From assembly GCA_003649205.1 (NCBI GenBank), contig QMRC01000014.1:1-49045 (forward strand): a stretch of DNA of 49,045 bases. Direction: 5' to 3'. The stretch comes from Thermoprotei archaeon (lineage in GTDB: Archaea > Thermoproteota > Thermoprotei > Thermoproteales > B15-G16). Within the stretch, counting starts at the first letter, position 1. Every line of letters starts with the position of its first letter. Below the pieces are notes generated by a model. The model searched no databases, was not told the DNA's origin, and saw nothing but the letters and a program-made list of their open reading frames with translations. Positions 38,224 through 47,055 of this stretch are shown piece after piece. Position numbers and translations under genes: made by a program.

Positions 38224-39204
38224 ATGAGTGAACTACTTTGGACTGAGAAGTACAGACCTAAGAGACTCGATGAGATCGTTGATCAAAGGGAAATAGTTGA
38301 GAGACTTAAGGAGTTCGTAAGGAATAAATCAGTACCGCACCTACTCTTCTGCGGTCCTCCAGGTACTGGTAAGACCACTGCCGCACTCTGCCTAGCATAT
38401 GAGCTCTATGGTGAGAACTGGAGAAGCAATGTACTTGAACTTAATGCATCTGATGAGAGAGGTATCTCTGTCATCCGTGAAAGAGTGAAGGACTTCGCTA
38501 GGACTGCTCCTTCAGGTGATGTACCGTTCAAGATGGTGATACTAGATGAGGCTGACAACATGACTGCTGATGCACAGCAAGCACTTAGGAGAATGATGGA
38601 GATGTATGCTAGGAACACGAGATTCTGCCTCATAGCAAATTACCTATCCAAGATAATAGATCCGATACAGTCTAGATGTGCTATATTCAGATTCTCACCA
38701 CTACCGAAGGAGGATGTACTAGCTAGATTGAAGTACATAGCTAAGTGTGAGAAAGTTGTAGTTACTCACGATGGACTTGAAGCTATATGGGATGTCTCAG
38801 GTGGTGATCTCAGGAGAGCAATAAACATATTGCAAGCAGCAGCTGCCATAGGTGAGGTTGTTGATGCTGATACGGTGTACAAGGTAGCTGGATTAGCTAG
38901 TCCAAAGGAAATTCGTGAGATGTTGGTACTAGCTCTAAAGGGTGATTTCCTGAAAGCACGAGACACTCTCCGTAAGCTAATGATTGAGTACGGTATGTCA
39001 GGTGTAGATCTACTTCGGCTAGTACAGAAGGAGATATTTTCAGAGAAGTCACCACTTGACTTACCTCCTGAAGCTAAGGTTGAGATTGCTGAGTTAGCAG
39101 GTGAAATAGACTTTAGGTTAACTGAGGGTGCTGATGAAGAGATACAGATGTCCACATTCCTTGCTAAGCTAGCTCTCATCGGGAAGAAGTATAAGGTTAG
39201 GTGA
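38224..39204 (+). CDS. rfcS: replication factor C small subunit
   Basis: 326 aa. [20 protein letters not shown] start, Walker [17 protein letters not shown] near residue 43, Walker [10 protein letters not shown], the SRC motif in [13 protein letters not shown] with the arginine finger, and a C-terminal collar domain. Clamp loader ATPase that opens PCNA. RFC-L follows after 6 bases with AGGTGAT overlapping this stop codon, so the two are translated from one mRNA. Confidence 0.97.
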   Translation: MSELLWTEKYRPKRLDEIVDQREIVERLKEFVRNKSVPHLLFCGPPGTGKTTAALCLAYELYGENWRSNVLELNASDERGISVIRERVKDFARTAPSGDVPFKMVILDEADNMTADAQQALRRMMEMYARNTRFCLIANYLSKIIDPIQSRCAIFRFSPLPKEDVLARLKYIAKCEKVVVTHDGLEAIWDVSGGDLRRAINILQAAAAIGEVVDADTVYKVAGLASPKEIREMLVLALKGDFLKARDTLRKLMIEYGMSGVDLLRLVQKEIFSEKSPLDLPPEAKVEIAELAGEIDFRLTEGADEEIQMSTFLAKLALIGKKYKVR

Positions 39205-39210
39205 TAGCTC

Positions 39211-40446
39211 GTGAGTAGGGCACTACCGTGGACTGAGAAGTATAGGCCGAAGAGAGTTGCTGAAGTAGTGGGGAATGAAGAAGCTAAGAGGCAGTTCCTA
39301 ACTTGGTTGAGGAGATGGGAGAGAGGAGTTCCAGAGAAGAAGGCGGCTCTACTTGTAGGTCCACCAGGGTGTGGAAAGACAACTCTGGTCTATGCAGCAG
39401 CTAATGAGTTCGGTTATGAAGTTATTGAGATGAATGCTAGTGATGTTAGGACTGCGGAGAAGATTAAGAGGATAGTTGGTTCATCAATTCGTGAAACTTC
39501 ACTCTTTGGCTATAGGGGTAAGATAGTTCTCTTCGATGAAGTTGATGGTATTAGTACGAGAGAAGATAGAGGTGGTCTCTCTGCCATACTCGAGATAATT
39601 AAGGAGAGTAGGGTACCCATCGTCCTTACGGCAAACAACCCATGGGATCCTAAGTTCAGAGACCTAAGAGAAGTCTGTGAAGTTATTAGGTTTAACCCGA
39701 TACCGAAAAGTGAAGCTATTAAGGTGCTCAAGAGAATTTGTGAGAAGGAAGGTATTGAAGCTGATGAAAGAGCACTTGCATTACTCATAGAGAGAGCACA
39801 AGGCGATTTAAGAGCAGCAATAAACGATTTACAGGCAGTAGCACAGGGTAAGAAGAGGATAACTGTGGACGACATTAGAGGTCTAGGTGATAGATCAAAG
39901 CAGATGGATATGTTCGAAATCTTGAGGAGGGTCTTCACAGCAAAGACTTTTGATCAAGCTAGGTTAATCACGTTAAACCCATCATTTGACTATGAAATGT
40001 ACTTCCAGTGGATTCACGAGAATTTACCGTATCAGTACAAAAACAGTATAGAAGCACTTGCAGAGGCATACGATGCACTCTCAAAAGCTGATGTGTACAT
40101 GGGCAGAATCAAGAGAGAACAAGAGTGGTCACTCCTACCATATGCACTAGAACTAGCAACTGCTGGTGTCTCACTAATACCACATAAACCACCATTTAAG
40201 TTCGTTAAGTATAACTTCCCACAGAAGATCTTGTTAATGGCTAGGACAAAGGAATTCAGACAGAAAAGAGATGCCTTACTCAGAGAGCTAGCTAGAAGGA
40301 TGCACATATCCTCCTCCAAGTTACTAATTGAAGTACTACCGTACCTCAAGATAATTGCTGAACGAAGGAGAGATGTACTGGAGAAGATAGCCCATGAACT
40401 AGGTACGACAGGTAGGGAAGTACTCAAGTACCTCCTGAAGGTGTAG
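39211..40446 (+). CDS. rfcL: replication factor C large subunit
   Basis: 411 aa, GTG start. [20 protein letters not shown], Walker A LLVGPPGCGKTTLVYAAA, Walker B VLFDEVDGI, and a collar domain with long helices. It ends EVLKYLLKV without the usual basic tail and QxxLxxFF-like PCNA-interacting motif. The last 23 bases overlap the convergent winged-helix gene. It partners RFC-S in the clamp loader. Confidence 0.95.
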   Translation: MSRALPWTEKYRPKRVAEVVGNEEAKRQFLTWLRRWERGVPEKKAALLVGPPGCGKTTLVYAAANEFGYEVIEMNASDVRTAEKIKRIVGSSIRETSLFGYRGKIVLFDEVDGISTREDRGGLSAILEIIKESRVPIVLTANNPWDPKFRDLREVCEVIRFNPIPKSEAIKVLKRICEKEGIEADERALALLIERAQGDLRAAINDLQAVAQGKKRITVDDIRGLGDRSKQMDMFEILRRVFTAKTFDQARLITLNPSFDYEMYFQWIHENLPYQYKNSIEALAEAYDALSKADVYMGRIKREQEWSLLPYALELATAGVSLIPHKPPFKFVKYNFPQKILLMARTKEFRQKRDALLRELARRMHISSSKLLIEVLPYLKIIAERRRDVLEKIAHELGTTGREVLKYLLKV

Positions 40447-40732
40447 ATGCTCTACACAACTCCTCATCCAACTTAAACAGCTCTCTAAGTAGCTTAATTC
40501 GAGGATCACTTTCATTTACTTTAAATATCCTTATCCTACCAAATCTCTTCTCAATTACTAATCCTGCTTTGACTAGCGCTTCGAGATGTGAGAGAACAAC
40601 TGTGTGGTTAAGCTCTGATCTCTTAACAATTTCAGTTATGTTTAGCTCGTGAGCTTCAAGCAACACCTTCAATACCTTAACCCTACCCTTGCTCGAAAAT
40701 ATTTCCTCCAAAGGTACATAACCACTACTCAT
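40424..40732 (-). CDS. small winged-helix DNA-binding protein coupled to Orc1/Cdc6
   Basis: 102 aa. A single winged-helix domain, ArsR/MarR-like: SSKGRVKVLKVLLEAHELNI, recognition helix in ELNHTVVLSHLEALVKAGLV, wing KRFGRIRIFKV. Its ATG overlaps the orc1/cdc6 stop as ATGA, and GGGGCGGTGA lies 7 bases upstream, so the two proteins are coupled. No metal-sensing Cys pair is seen. A role in origin binding or in autoregulation of the pair is inferred from context. Confidence 0.8.
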   Translation of the reverse strand: MSSGYVPLEEIFSSKGRVKVLKVLLEAHELNITEIVKRSELNHTVVLSHLEALVKAGLVIEKRFGRIRIFKVNESDPRIKLLRELFKLDEELCRASTPSGGT

Positions 40733-41955
40733 CCATGGTCACCGCCCCTTAAGACAGCAAGAATAGTCTTCTCCAAGGTACCTAGTGGCTCGTGCATTAT
40801 TCCTACAAGCGTAGTCCTACCTCTACTATACTTTGAACCTACTGTAGCATTTAAGATGCCTCTACTCTTTAACTCCTGAACGTACTCCCACACCTGTGTA
40901 TGTTGTCTAGGTTTTTCACCAAACTCCTCACACAGCATCCTGTACTCAGCTTCAACCTCACTTAGAGGTACCTTAACTTCGGTTCTCTTCCTCTGGAGAA
41001 CCCTAACAACAGCTAGTAGTAGAAGTAATTGATGCTTCTTCAACGACTTAAGCTCCTCAACAGATATGCTCACTAAGGTATCTTTCACTGCCTTTCTTAC
41101 GTGGTCTGGTAGTATTACGGATGTACCCTCGACTTCAGCTATCTTACCCGCTCTCCACAGTATCTCTATTGCGTACCTAGCATCACCTCTCCCACCTGTA
41201 TCCTTTCCAGAGATTTCAGCAATCATATCGAGAATCTCAGGTCTCACAACACCTTCGATAAAAGCTTCTTCTGCTCTATCGTGTAATATATCGTAGATCT
41301 GTGCCTTGGTGTAGGGTGGAAACTTAATGACGTTGTGCTGTAACGCACTTCGAACACTTGGATCTAGCTTGAATATGAAGTTCTCATCACGTGATATCAA
41401 TATGAGACCTATCCTGTGCTCTCTACCCAGGTACTCGTCTGTAACTCTAACCAGTGTGTAGAGAGCACCTTCACCACCTGGTGTCTGGAGTAGTGAGTCG
41501 ACCTCATCTAAGGTAATTATCACGTAGAGATTCTTATCGACGAGTAGGTCAAGTATTATCTTCAGTAGTTCCTGCGTTGAAAAACCTCTTTTTGGGACAG
41601 GTAACTGAAGTTGAGAAGCAACCTCCTGCAGTATTAGGAAGAGTGTTCTACATTTGTAGCAATTCACGTGAACATACTTAATGGGTTTACCTACCTTCTT
41701 CGCATAATCAGTTACATCTTGACCAAATTTCTTTGCGCATACAGTCTTTCCAGTACCTATGTCACCTACCTCAATCACCTTGGGAAAACATGAACCTGGA
41801 TTCTCAACGAAGTTTATGAAGTACGATACTAGTCTCTTTAGCTGCTCCTCCCTATGAGGTAGCTTAGGGGGTACGTACTCTATAGAGAGTTTACTCTCGT
41901 CCTTAAATATCCTTGAACGTACTTTAGCTATGTACTCCTCAACGATATTTACCAT
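40729..41955 (-). CDS. Orc1/Cdc6-type replication initiator
   Basis: 408 aa. AAA+ domain with Walker A GDIGTGKT (residues 64-71) and Walker B ITLDEVD (about 147-153), sensor 1 LILISRDENF, arginine region DPSVRSALQHN, then a C-terminal winged helix from about residue 310. It binds origin repeats and loads MCM. It is the first gene of a two-gene minus-strand operon with the winged-helix protein. The 86-base upstream gap has promoter-like A/T-rich stretches but no clear origin recognition box. Confidence 0.94.
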   Translation of the reverse strand: MVNIVEEYIAKVRSRIFKDESKLSIEYVPPKLPHREEQLKRLVSYFINFVENPGSCFPKVIEVGDIGTGKTVCAKKFGQDVTDYAKKVGKPIKYVHVNCYKCRTLFLILQEVASQLQLPVPKRGFSTQELLKIILDLLVDKNLYVIITLDEVDSLLQTPGGEGALYTLVRVTDEYLGREHRIGLILISRDENFIFKLDPSVRSALQHNVIKFPPYTKAQIYDILHDRAEEAFIEGVVRPEILDMIAEISGKDTGGRGDARYAIEILWRAGKIAEVEGTSVILPDHVRKAVKDTLVSISVEELKSLKKHQLLLLLAVVRVLQRKRTEVKVPLSEVEAEYRMLCEEFGEKPRQHTQVWEYVQELKSRGILNATVGSKYSRGRTTLVGIMHEPLGTLEKTILAVLRGGDHG

Positions 41956-42041
41956 TGAGATCCCACTGACAAGTAGCTATATTCGTAGGTTATACTTTAC
42001 GTTTACTTAAAGGTACAGTATATAGAGTGTTCTCCGAATGT

Positions 42042-42581
42042 TTATTGACGTTCATTATCAGATACTTTACGGCGTTCAACGAATATTCCGACCTGTTCGC
42101 CGATGCTCTCTATGTATATCACGTACATTGGATTGCTTAAGTTCACCTTAGCTTTATTTCGAAAATGCTGAAGTACTCTAGCACCAATTTCACGTTCAAC
42201 ATCTTCTTCACGGAAATCTCCTCCCACCTTCCTAAAGGTACATCTCACAGCAAATGTAAAATGGGGTAAGTCCCTAGTTTTCTCCTCAAGTAACGAGATT
42301 ACACATTGAGAGATCTCATCAACCTGCAATCTACATTCACGTTCAAAGGGCACTACACGAAATACGCCAGGGATTGGGTACTTCCGAAATCTCTCTAGCA
42401 AATCATCTACGTTCACATCAGCATGAAGTTCTACCAGGACTAAGCCAGCTAGATTAGGTACCTTACTAGCTCTAACACTACGGTCTATAGTGAATAGGAG
42501 GTCTCTAACATCTCGAATTACTCTAACCTCCTTACCTGGTTTCGTAGTTAGTAGTACCCTCAAGATCTTTGCACTACACAC
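42042..42581 (-). CDS. THUMP-domain RNA-binding protein, COG1818-like
   Basis: 179 aa, GTG start. The N-terminal half (KILRVLLTTKPGKEVRVIRD, PNLAGLVLVELHAD) and a C-terminal THUMP-like half (HFTFAVRCTFRKVGGDFREE, EIGARVLQHF, VNLSNPMYVIYIE) match the short archaeal THUMP family related to Tan1, the helper of tRNA C12 acetylation. It has no catalytic domain of its own. It lies 32 bases behind the PP-loop ATPase gene in the same direction, so a joint tRNA-modifying role is possible. Confidence 0.8.
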   Translation of the reverse strand: MCSAKILRVLLTTKPGKEVRVIRDVRDLLFTIDRSVRASKVPNLAGLVLVELHADVNVDDLLERFRKYPIPGVFRVVPFERECRLQVDEISQCVISLLEEKTRDLPHFTFAVRCTFRKVGGDFREEDVEREIGARVLQHFRNKAKVNLSNPMYVIYIESIGEQVGIFVERRKVSDNERQ

Positions 42582-42613
42582 AATATAGCTTAAATCATGA
42601 TTGAGATAAAAAC

Positions 42614-43819
42614 CTAGTTCGTAACCTCTTTACTGAGGATACCACATCGCTTCTTCAAGAACTCATGGAACACCTCAATACTCACTGTAGGGAACTGAGG
42701 TAACTCCTTAACCCAAATAGATCTATACGCATCAGTGACCTCACCTAACTTAACAGCACCTCTAGCACATCCCTTCTCTATCTCCTTTCGGATACTATCT
42801 CTGAGAAGTGAAAACATCTTAGCAACCTTAGGTACGTACCTCCAAAGACCATACCTAATGAAATCACTGAAATCTACGTAATCTCGATACCACTTCTCAT
42901 AGCTCATCCTCAGTACGGAGTCTATTAAACCAGGGTCTTCGACCTCATCCACACTACTGATCAACACCTCATATGTTGATCTGTACGGACAGTAGGTACA
43001 GGAAACTCTAGAGAAACCTCTCAAGTACTGTGGATGAACGATACCTGTAGATTCACGACATATCTTAACGATGTCCACTATGGTCAGTGGGTAGATAGGT
43101 CTGAATTCTTTACCGCTAATGAAGGTACTTCGCTCTAGCAATGCCATTAATCTCTTAAACCTCTTCCTACACTCAAGCAATCTATCTCCAGTAACCTCAA
43201 AATCAGCACCAATAACCTTACGGATGCTCCTCAATGGTCTTACTTTGAGGTAGGTACACCATCTAGATCTTCTATAGGGTAATCCCTCCTTCATAAGGTA
43301 CTTCCTAACGATCCACCTAGGTGGTTCAAGTACCTCAATGTCAATACCTAATCTCTTACCAATTTCCATGACATAGTCAACATTTATCTTGGGTTCAAGG
43401 TATGGTATGTGTACGTAACATACATGGAGTCTGAACCTGACTAATTCCTGGAGCTTTAGTAGTATGATCAATGCAGCAGTACTATCTTTACCTCCACTGT
43501 ACGAGAGCAGTAGGGTCTTACCCTCTATATGCTTACCAACGAACTGCTGTAGGTACCTCACATAGCTATCGAGATCAGGTACTATCGAGTAGGGTGTTGG
43601 AGTTGTGTACTCGAACCACTGCTCTCTATCAACTACGTAGTCACCTAGTTTCAGTACACGATTCTTAACTAGTTCAAGTACCTCGATACCTAGGTCATCA
43701 AGCCATAGGTAGAGTTCGCTTACCTCTCCATCTAGTGTTAGGTATCCTGTAAACTCACAGCTGCTGCATATGAACTTAGTTACTTTGTTGCTGGTGATTA
43801 CTGGTTGTGGTTCTGTCAT
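42614..43819 (-). CDS. PP-loop ATPase of the PAPS reductase/adenine nucleotide alpha hydrolase superfamily
   Basis: 401 aa. N-terminal Cys pair FICSSC (residues 18, 21), PP-loop LLSYSGGKDSTAALI (SGGKDS at about 108-113), WCTYLKVRPL near residue 195, and a later RVSCTYCPYRS near residue 275. The Cys residues may bind zinc or an Fe-S cluster. Members of this superfamily reduce PAPS or thiolate tRNA. True PAPS reductase is not supported, since no other sulfate assimilation gene is near. The adjacency to a THUMP gene favours tRNA work, but this is inference. Confidence 0.72.
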   Translation of the reverse strand: MTEPQPVITSNKVTKFICSSCEFTGYLTLDGEVSELYLWLDDLGIEVLELVKNRVLKLGDYVVDREQWFEYTTPTPYSIVPDLDSYVRYLQQFVGKHIEGKTLLLSYSGGKDSTAALIILLKLQELVRFRLHVCYVHIPYLEPKINVDYVMEIGKRLGIDIEVLEPPRWIVRKYLMKEGLPYRRSRWCTYLKVRPLRSIRKVIGADFEVTGDRLLECRKRFKRLMALLERSTFISGKEFRPIYPLTIVDIVKICRESTGIVHPQYLRGFSRVSCTYCPYRSTYEVLISSVDEVEDPGLIDSVLRMSYEKWYRDYVDFSDFIRYGLWRYVPKVAKMFSLLRDSIRKEIEKGCARGAVKLGEVTDAYRSIWVKELPQFPTVSIEVFHEFLKKRCGILSKEVTN

Positions 43820-43891
43820 CGAAGTACAGCTTCTCTCATGGGGTTAAGGTTTACTACGTAGTTGCTTCTATTCCTGTGTTAGGTGATTCAT

Positions 43892-44605
43892 GTGGTTAAG
43901 TTGTTGATTACTGTGTGGTTTCCTGATGAGGTTGAGGATGCTGTAGCTGGTGGTGCAGATGTCGTTGATGTTAAGGATCCTTCAGTGGGGAGTTTAGGTC
44001 TACCGAATCTAGGTGTAGTAGCTGAGGTCGTAGAGAGGGTACGTGGTGTGAGAGAGGTTAGTGTTGCTATTGGTGATGTGAGATGCCCGGGTAGGTATCT
44101 TGAGTACGTTGCCTATGCTGTGGCTAGGTTAGGTGTTTCCTATGTGAAGGTTGGTCTTGAGGTACCTAGTGTGGATTTGGGTACAGAAGTTGTGACTCAG
44201 GTAGTTGAAGGACTGAGATACTGCAGTGAGAAGCCAAAGCTTGTTATTGTGGGGTATGCAGATTATGTTAGGGTTAACTCGCTACCACCTATGAAGGTTC
44301 TTGAGGTAGCGTACAAGGTCTCAGCTGATGGCATTATGGTGGATACGAGAATTAAGGATGGTACCACCACATTCGATTACCTAACGAGTGAGTACCTCAA
44401 GTGCCTTGTAGCTAAAGCCAAGGACTATGGACTCTTCACAGCTGTTGCTGGTAGTTTGAAGAAGGAACACATACATAGATGTGTTGAATTGGGTTTCGAC
44501 GTCATTGGATTTAGATCAGCTGCGTGTGAGAGAGGTCGTCTAGGTAGGGTATCTCGTAAGCTTGTTGAGGAACTAAAGAGTGAAGTGCTTAGGTACGCGA
44601 AGTGA
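43892..44605 (+). CDS. mfnB: (5-formylfuran-3-yl)methyl phosphate synthase
   Basis: 237 aa from GTG 43892 (GTG 43883 in frame but overlapping the AGGTGATT ribosome binding site). LLITVWFPDEVEDAVAGGAD, then VVDVKDPSVGSLG with the Schiff-base Lys (K28), SYVKVGLE, and DTRIKDGTTTFDYL with the further catalytic Asp and Lys. TIM-barrel family formerly DUF556. It condenses two glyceraldehyde-3-phosphate molecules to the furan phosphate in methanofuran synthesis. Convergent with mfnE, 2 bases apart. Confidence 0.9.
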   Translation: MVKLLITVWFPDEVEDAVAGGADVVDVKDPSVGSLGLPNLGVVAEVVERVRGVREVSVAIGDVRCPGRYLEYVAYAVARLGVSYVKVGLEVPSVDLGTEVVTQVVEGLRYCSEKPKLVIVGYADYVRVNSLPPMKVLEVAYKVSADGIMVDTRIKDGTTTFDYLTSEYLKCLVAKAKDYGLFTAVAGSLKKEHIHRCVELGFDVIGFRSAACERGRLGRVSRKLVEELKSEVLRYAK

Positions 44606-44607
44606 TT

Positions 44608-45261
44608 CTAAGGTAGCAGTATGGTGTAGCTACCTTCCTCACCTCTGATTAGGTGATTGAGGAGCCAAGGCTTTAATCCATTGAACACCACAGTAGGTAC
44701 CTTCAATTCGCTAACTAGCTTAGGCACGTACTCATCAACAACATCAATCTTCCCACTAAACTCACTAACCTTAATTACATGCAGCAAGTTCCCTCTCTCA
44801 TCTACAATACCATCAACCACCTTGCTCAAGAGCACGGAATCTACGTGAAGTAGGTAGCCGATGTACACAGCAAGGGAGTCACTAGTCACAGACCAACTAC
44901 ATGGTAATTCCCCACCATGTCTCTTAAGTACTTCGTAAGGTAGGAGAACAGGTACCTTTTTCACACTCCAAACCTTAGATACCTCCCAAAGCGAGGAAAC
45001 TGACACTAGAGCATCGTGAAGTGACGCCACGTACACACCGTAGACCTCCATGGACTTAATAGCCATCCAGTGGGCAACGAAGTCACTGAGCCCAAGCTCA
45101 CTCTGTAACTCCCTAACTAAATCAGCAAATACACTACCACCAGGGACCAGTACGAAGTACACGTACTTACTAAGTTCAACAACCTTGTCAATTAACCTCT
45201 CTAGAGACTCTCTGTACCAAAGTAACTCACCACTAATCTTCAAGACAAATCTCTTCTTCAC
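44608..45261 (-). CDS. mfnE: amino acid kinase family protein, MfnE-like (aminomethylfuran phosphate kinase)
   Basis: 217 aa, GTG start 45261 preceded by GGAGGTG inside the end of mfnF. KRFVLKISGELL and VLVPGGSVFADLVRELQ are the amino acid kinase phosphate-binding elements; SVTSDSLAVYIGYLLHVDSV and LLSKVVDGIVDERG follow. MfnE makes the diphosphate of aminomethylfuran before coupling to tyramine. It is 2 bases behind mfnF, as an operon, and close to mfnB, mfnD and a HisA-like gene, which supports the assignment over other kinases of the fold. Confidence 0.85.
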   Translation of the reverse strand: MKKRFVLKISGELLWYRESLERLIDKVVELSKYVYFVLVPGGSVFADLVRELQSELGLSDFVAHWMAIKSMEVYGVYVASLHDALVSVSSLWEVSKVWSVKKVPVLLPYEVLKRHGGELPCSWSVTSDSLAVYIGYLLHVDSVLLSKVVDGIVDERGNLLHVIKVSEFSGKIDVVDEYVPKLVSELKVPTVVFNGLKPWLLNHLIRGEEGSYTILLP

Positions 45262-45263
45262 GA

Positions 45264-46337
45264 TTAAGCACCTCCGTGAACGAGCATCAACGCAGCGGCA
45301 TAAGCAGGGAACACACTCGATATCTCATGACCTACTAAATCTCGTATGCTAATTACTTCCTTAAAACCAGCTCTCACAGCTGCTACTCTAGCTAGGAACT
45401 CACCAATTCCTGCTGTTACAGCAGTGAAGGTATTGGGATCCATACCCTGTGAAGCTATCCTCGATCTAATCTGCATAAGAGCTTCAAATACCTTAAATAC
45501 CTGAACCTCGTAGATGTACCTAGCTAATTCACGAATCTCATACTCATTCATCATATCGACATCAGCACAGACAACCCTAGCAAGTCTCTCCATAGCTTCC
45601 CTAACTGACTTACCCCTACCATCAGCTGTCTCAGTAGTGTAGTCTTCAGGAGCTATGTTACTAAGTACTAGGTGCACATCACCCATCAATGCAAATCTCT
45701 CAAAGGAAACTCTAACCATGTACCCCTTGTAGGGAACCTTATCAACGAGAGCAGCTACATTACCTCTGAGAACACCGGTGTAAACGAGTTCACCACACTG
45801 AAGCTTTTCTGGATCTGTAAGACCAAGTACCTGAACCTTACCACCTACAATAGGTATTATCGTCGTTGTCGTACTACCGATATCGATGAACACTAGGTTA
45901 CGTATACCCCACTTACTACAGTACTTCTCTAGGAACCAAGCGCTAGCAGCCCAATTAGCAGCAGCAACCTTCAGGTAGTTCTTCACTGCCTCATCTCTAT
46001 CAACAAGCTTCATCTCAACAGTAACAAACTTTACATCACGGGCATCGTGAAATGCCTCGCAGACCGACCTTACAACATGCTCAACCCCTTCTCTCTTAAC
46101 ACGATATATGTCGCAGAGCTCAGCAGTCATGCATGCCGCCACGACATAGCTATCAATACCAGAGGTGAGTCTAGACTTGAGTTCACGGAGCTTCTTCTCA
46201 AGACCTACCTTACCGTGGATCCACAGTGGAAAGTACTCTCGAATAGTTTCAAGGAGCTTTACCTCATCTCCACTCACAAGTAGCTTAACGGCCTTCAAAT
46301 TAGCTCCACCAACGTCTAAACCAATGACATAAATCAC
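45264..46337 (-). CDS. mfnF: MfnF-like protein joining aminomethylfuran to tyramine (hydantoinase/ASKHA-related)
   Basis: 357 aa from GTG 46337, with GAGGGT 6 bases upstream; the open frame runs further but overlaps the divergent gene. Phosphate loops IYVIGLDVGGANLKAVKL and NLVFIDIGSTTTTIIPI, TAELCDIYRVKREGVEHV, and TAVTAGIGEFLARVAA match the family labelled H4MPT-linked C1 transfer pathway protein, later identified as MfnF. It forms the C-N or ether-linked core of methanofuran from the diphosphate made by MfnE. Confidence 0.88.
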   Translation of the reverse strand: MIYVIGLDVGGANLKAVKLLVSGDEVKLLETIREYFPLWIHGKVGLEKKLRELKSRLTSGIDSYVVAACMTAELCDIYRVKREGVEHVVRSVCEAFHDARDVKFVTVEMKLVDRDEAVKNYLKVAAANWAASAWFLEKYCSKWGIRNLVFIDIGSTTTTIIPIVGGKVQVLGLTDPEKLQCGELVYTGVLRGNVAALVDKVPYKGYMVRVSFERFALMGDVHLVLSNIAPEDYTTETADGRGKSVREAMERLARVVCADVDMMNEYEIRELARYIYEVQVFKVFEALMQIRSRIASQGMDPNTFTAVTAGIGEFLARVAAVRAGFKEVISIRDLVGHEISSVFPAYAAALMLVHGGA

Positions 46338-46377
46338 GTAGATACCCTCAATAATGTAGAGGGAGGTGAGACGATAT

Positions 46378-47055
46378 ATGGTTCGTGTAATACCTGTACT
46401 CGACGTAATGGGAGGTCTCGTAGTACATGCAGTTGCTGGTAGGAGAGAGGAGTACAGACCCATATCAGGTAGTGTGGTCTCCCCAAGTCCGGATCCTAGA
46501 CATGTACTCTCGAGGCTCTACTCAATGGGGTTTAGGGAGATCTACATTGCCGATCTAGATGCGATAGTGGGTAGAGGTCGAAATGACTGGGTTCTAGAGC
46601 TAGCTACATCCATGGGGTTCAAGGTACTTGCTGACGTAGGTAGGAGGGGGTTAGAGCTTCAGGATAAAGCTAGTATTGAGTACGTTATCGGTACGGAGTA
46701 CCTGGAGTACCCAAGCGAACTAGATCTCATCAGCGGTAGAGTCATGAGTTTAGATTGCTTTGACTTCGATATTAGATTCAGGAACACAACTCTAAACCTA
46801 AGGAATGTACTACCTGAAGTAGTTCATAGAGCACCAAAGAAGATACTCCTTATTGATCTAAGTAAGGTAGGTACGATGCAGGGACCAAATACCGACCTAG
46901 TGAAGTTCGTACGTAGTAGCTATAGTGGAGAGCTAATTGTTGGTGGTGGTACTCGTGATGAAAGTGATGTACTACTGCTGAAGAGTATAGGTGTCGATGC
47001 TGTACTCGTAGCAACAGCTCTACACAGAGGTATTATCAAGAGAGTAGAGTACTAA
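46378..47055 (+). CDS. HisA-like (proFAR isomerase-related) protein, COG1411 type
   Basis: 225 aa from ATG 46378; GGGAGGTGAG at 46361-46370 decides this over GTG 46366. The (beta/alpha)8 barrel keeps both HisA catalytic Asp positions: VIPVLDVMGGLVVHAV and LLIDLSKVGTMQGPN; the phosphate loops LIVGGGTRDE and GVDAVLVATALH are present. It is shorter than HisA and is not in a his operon. It is divergent from mfnF over only 40 bases and ends overlapping mfnD by 20 bases, so a role in the methanofuran/C1 pathway is likely. Its reaction is unknown to me. Confidence 0.82.
   Translation: MVRVIPVLDVMGGLVVHAVAGRREEYRPISGSVVSPSPDPRHVLSRLYSMGFREIYIADLDAIVGRGRNDWVLELATSMGFKVLADVGRRGLELQDKASIEYVIGTEYLEYPSELDLISGRVMSLDCFDFDIRFRNTTLNLRNVLPEVVHRAPKKILLIDLSKVGTMQGPNTDLVKFVRSSYSGELIVGGGTRDESDVLLLKSIGVDAVLVATALHRGIIKRVEY

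Noticed and set aside
41956..42041. Replication origin upstream of orc1/cdc6
   Set aside because: The spacer is only 86 bases and shows no repeated origin recognition boxes or G-string; the A/T-rich parts are adequately explained as a promoter.
42614..43819. Assignment as true PAPS reductase of sulfate assimilation
   Set aside because: The PP-loop is present, but extra Cys groups and the THUMP neighbour are not typical, and no sulfate-activation genes are near.
46378..47055. Histidine biosynthesis HisA
   Set aside because: The protein is shorter and divergent, and its neighbours are methanofuran genes instead of his genes.
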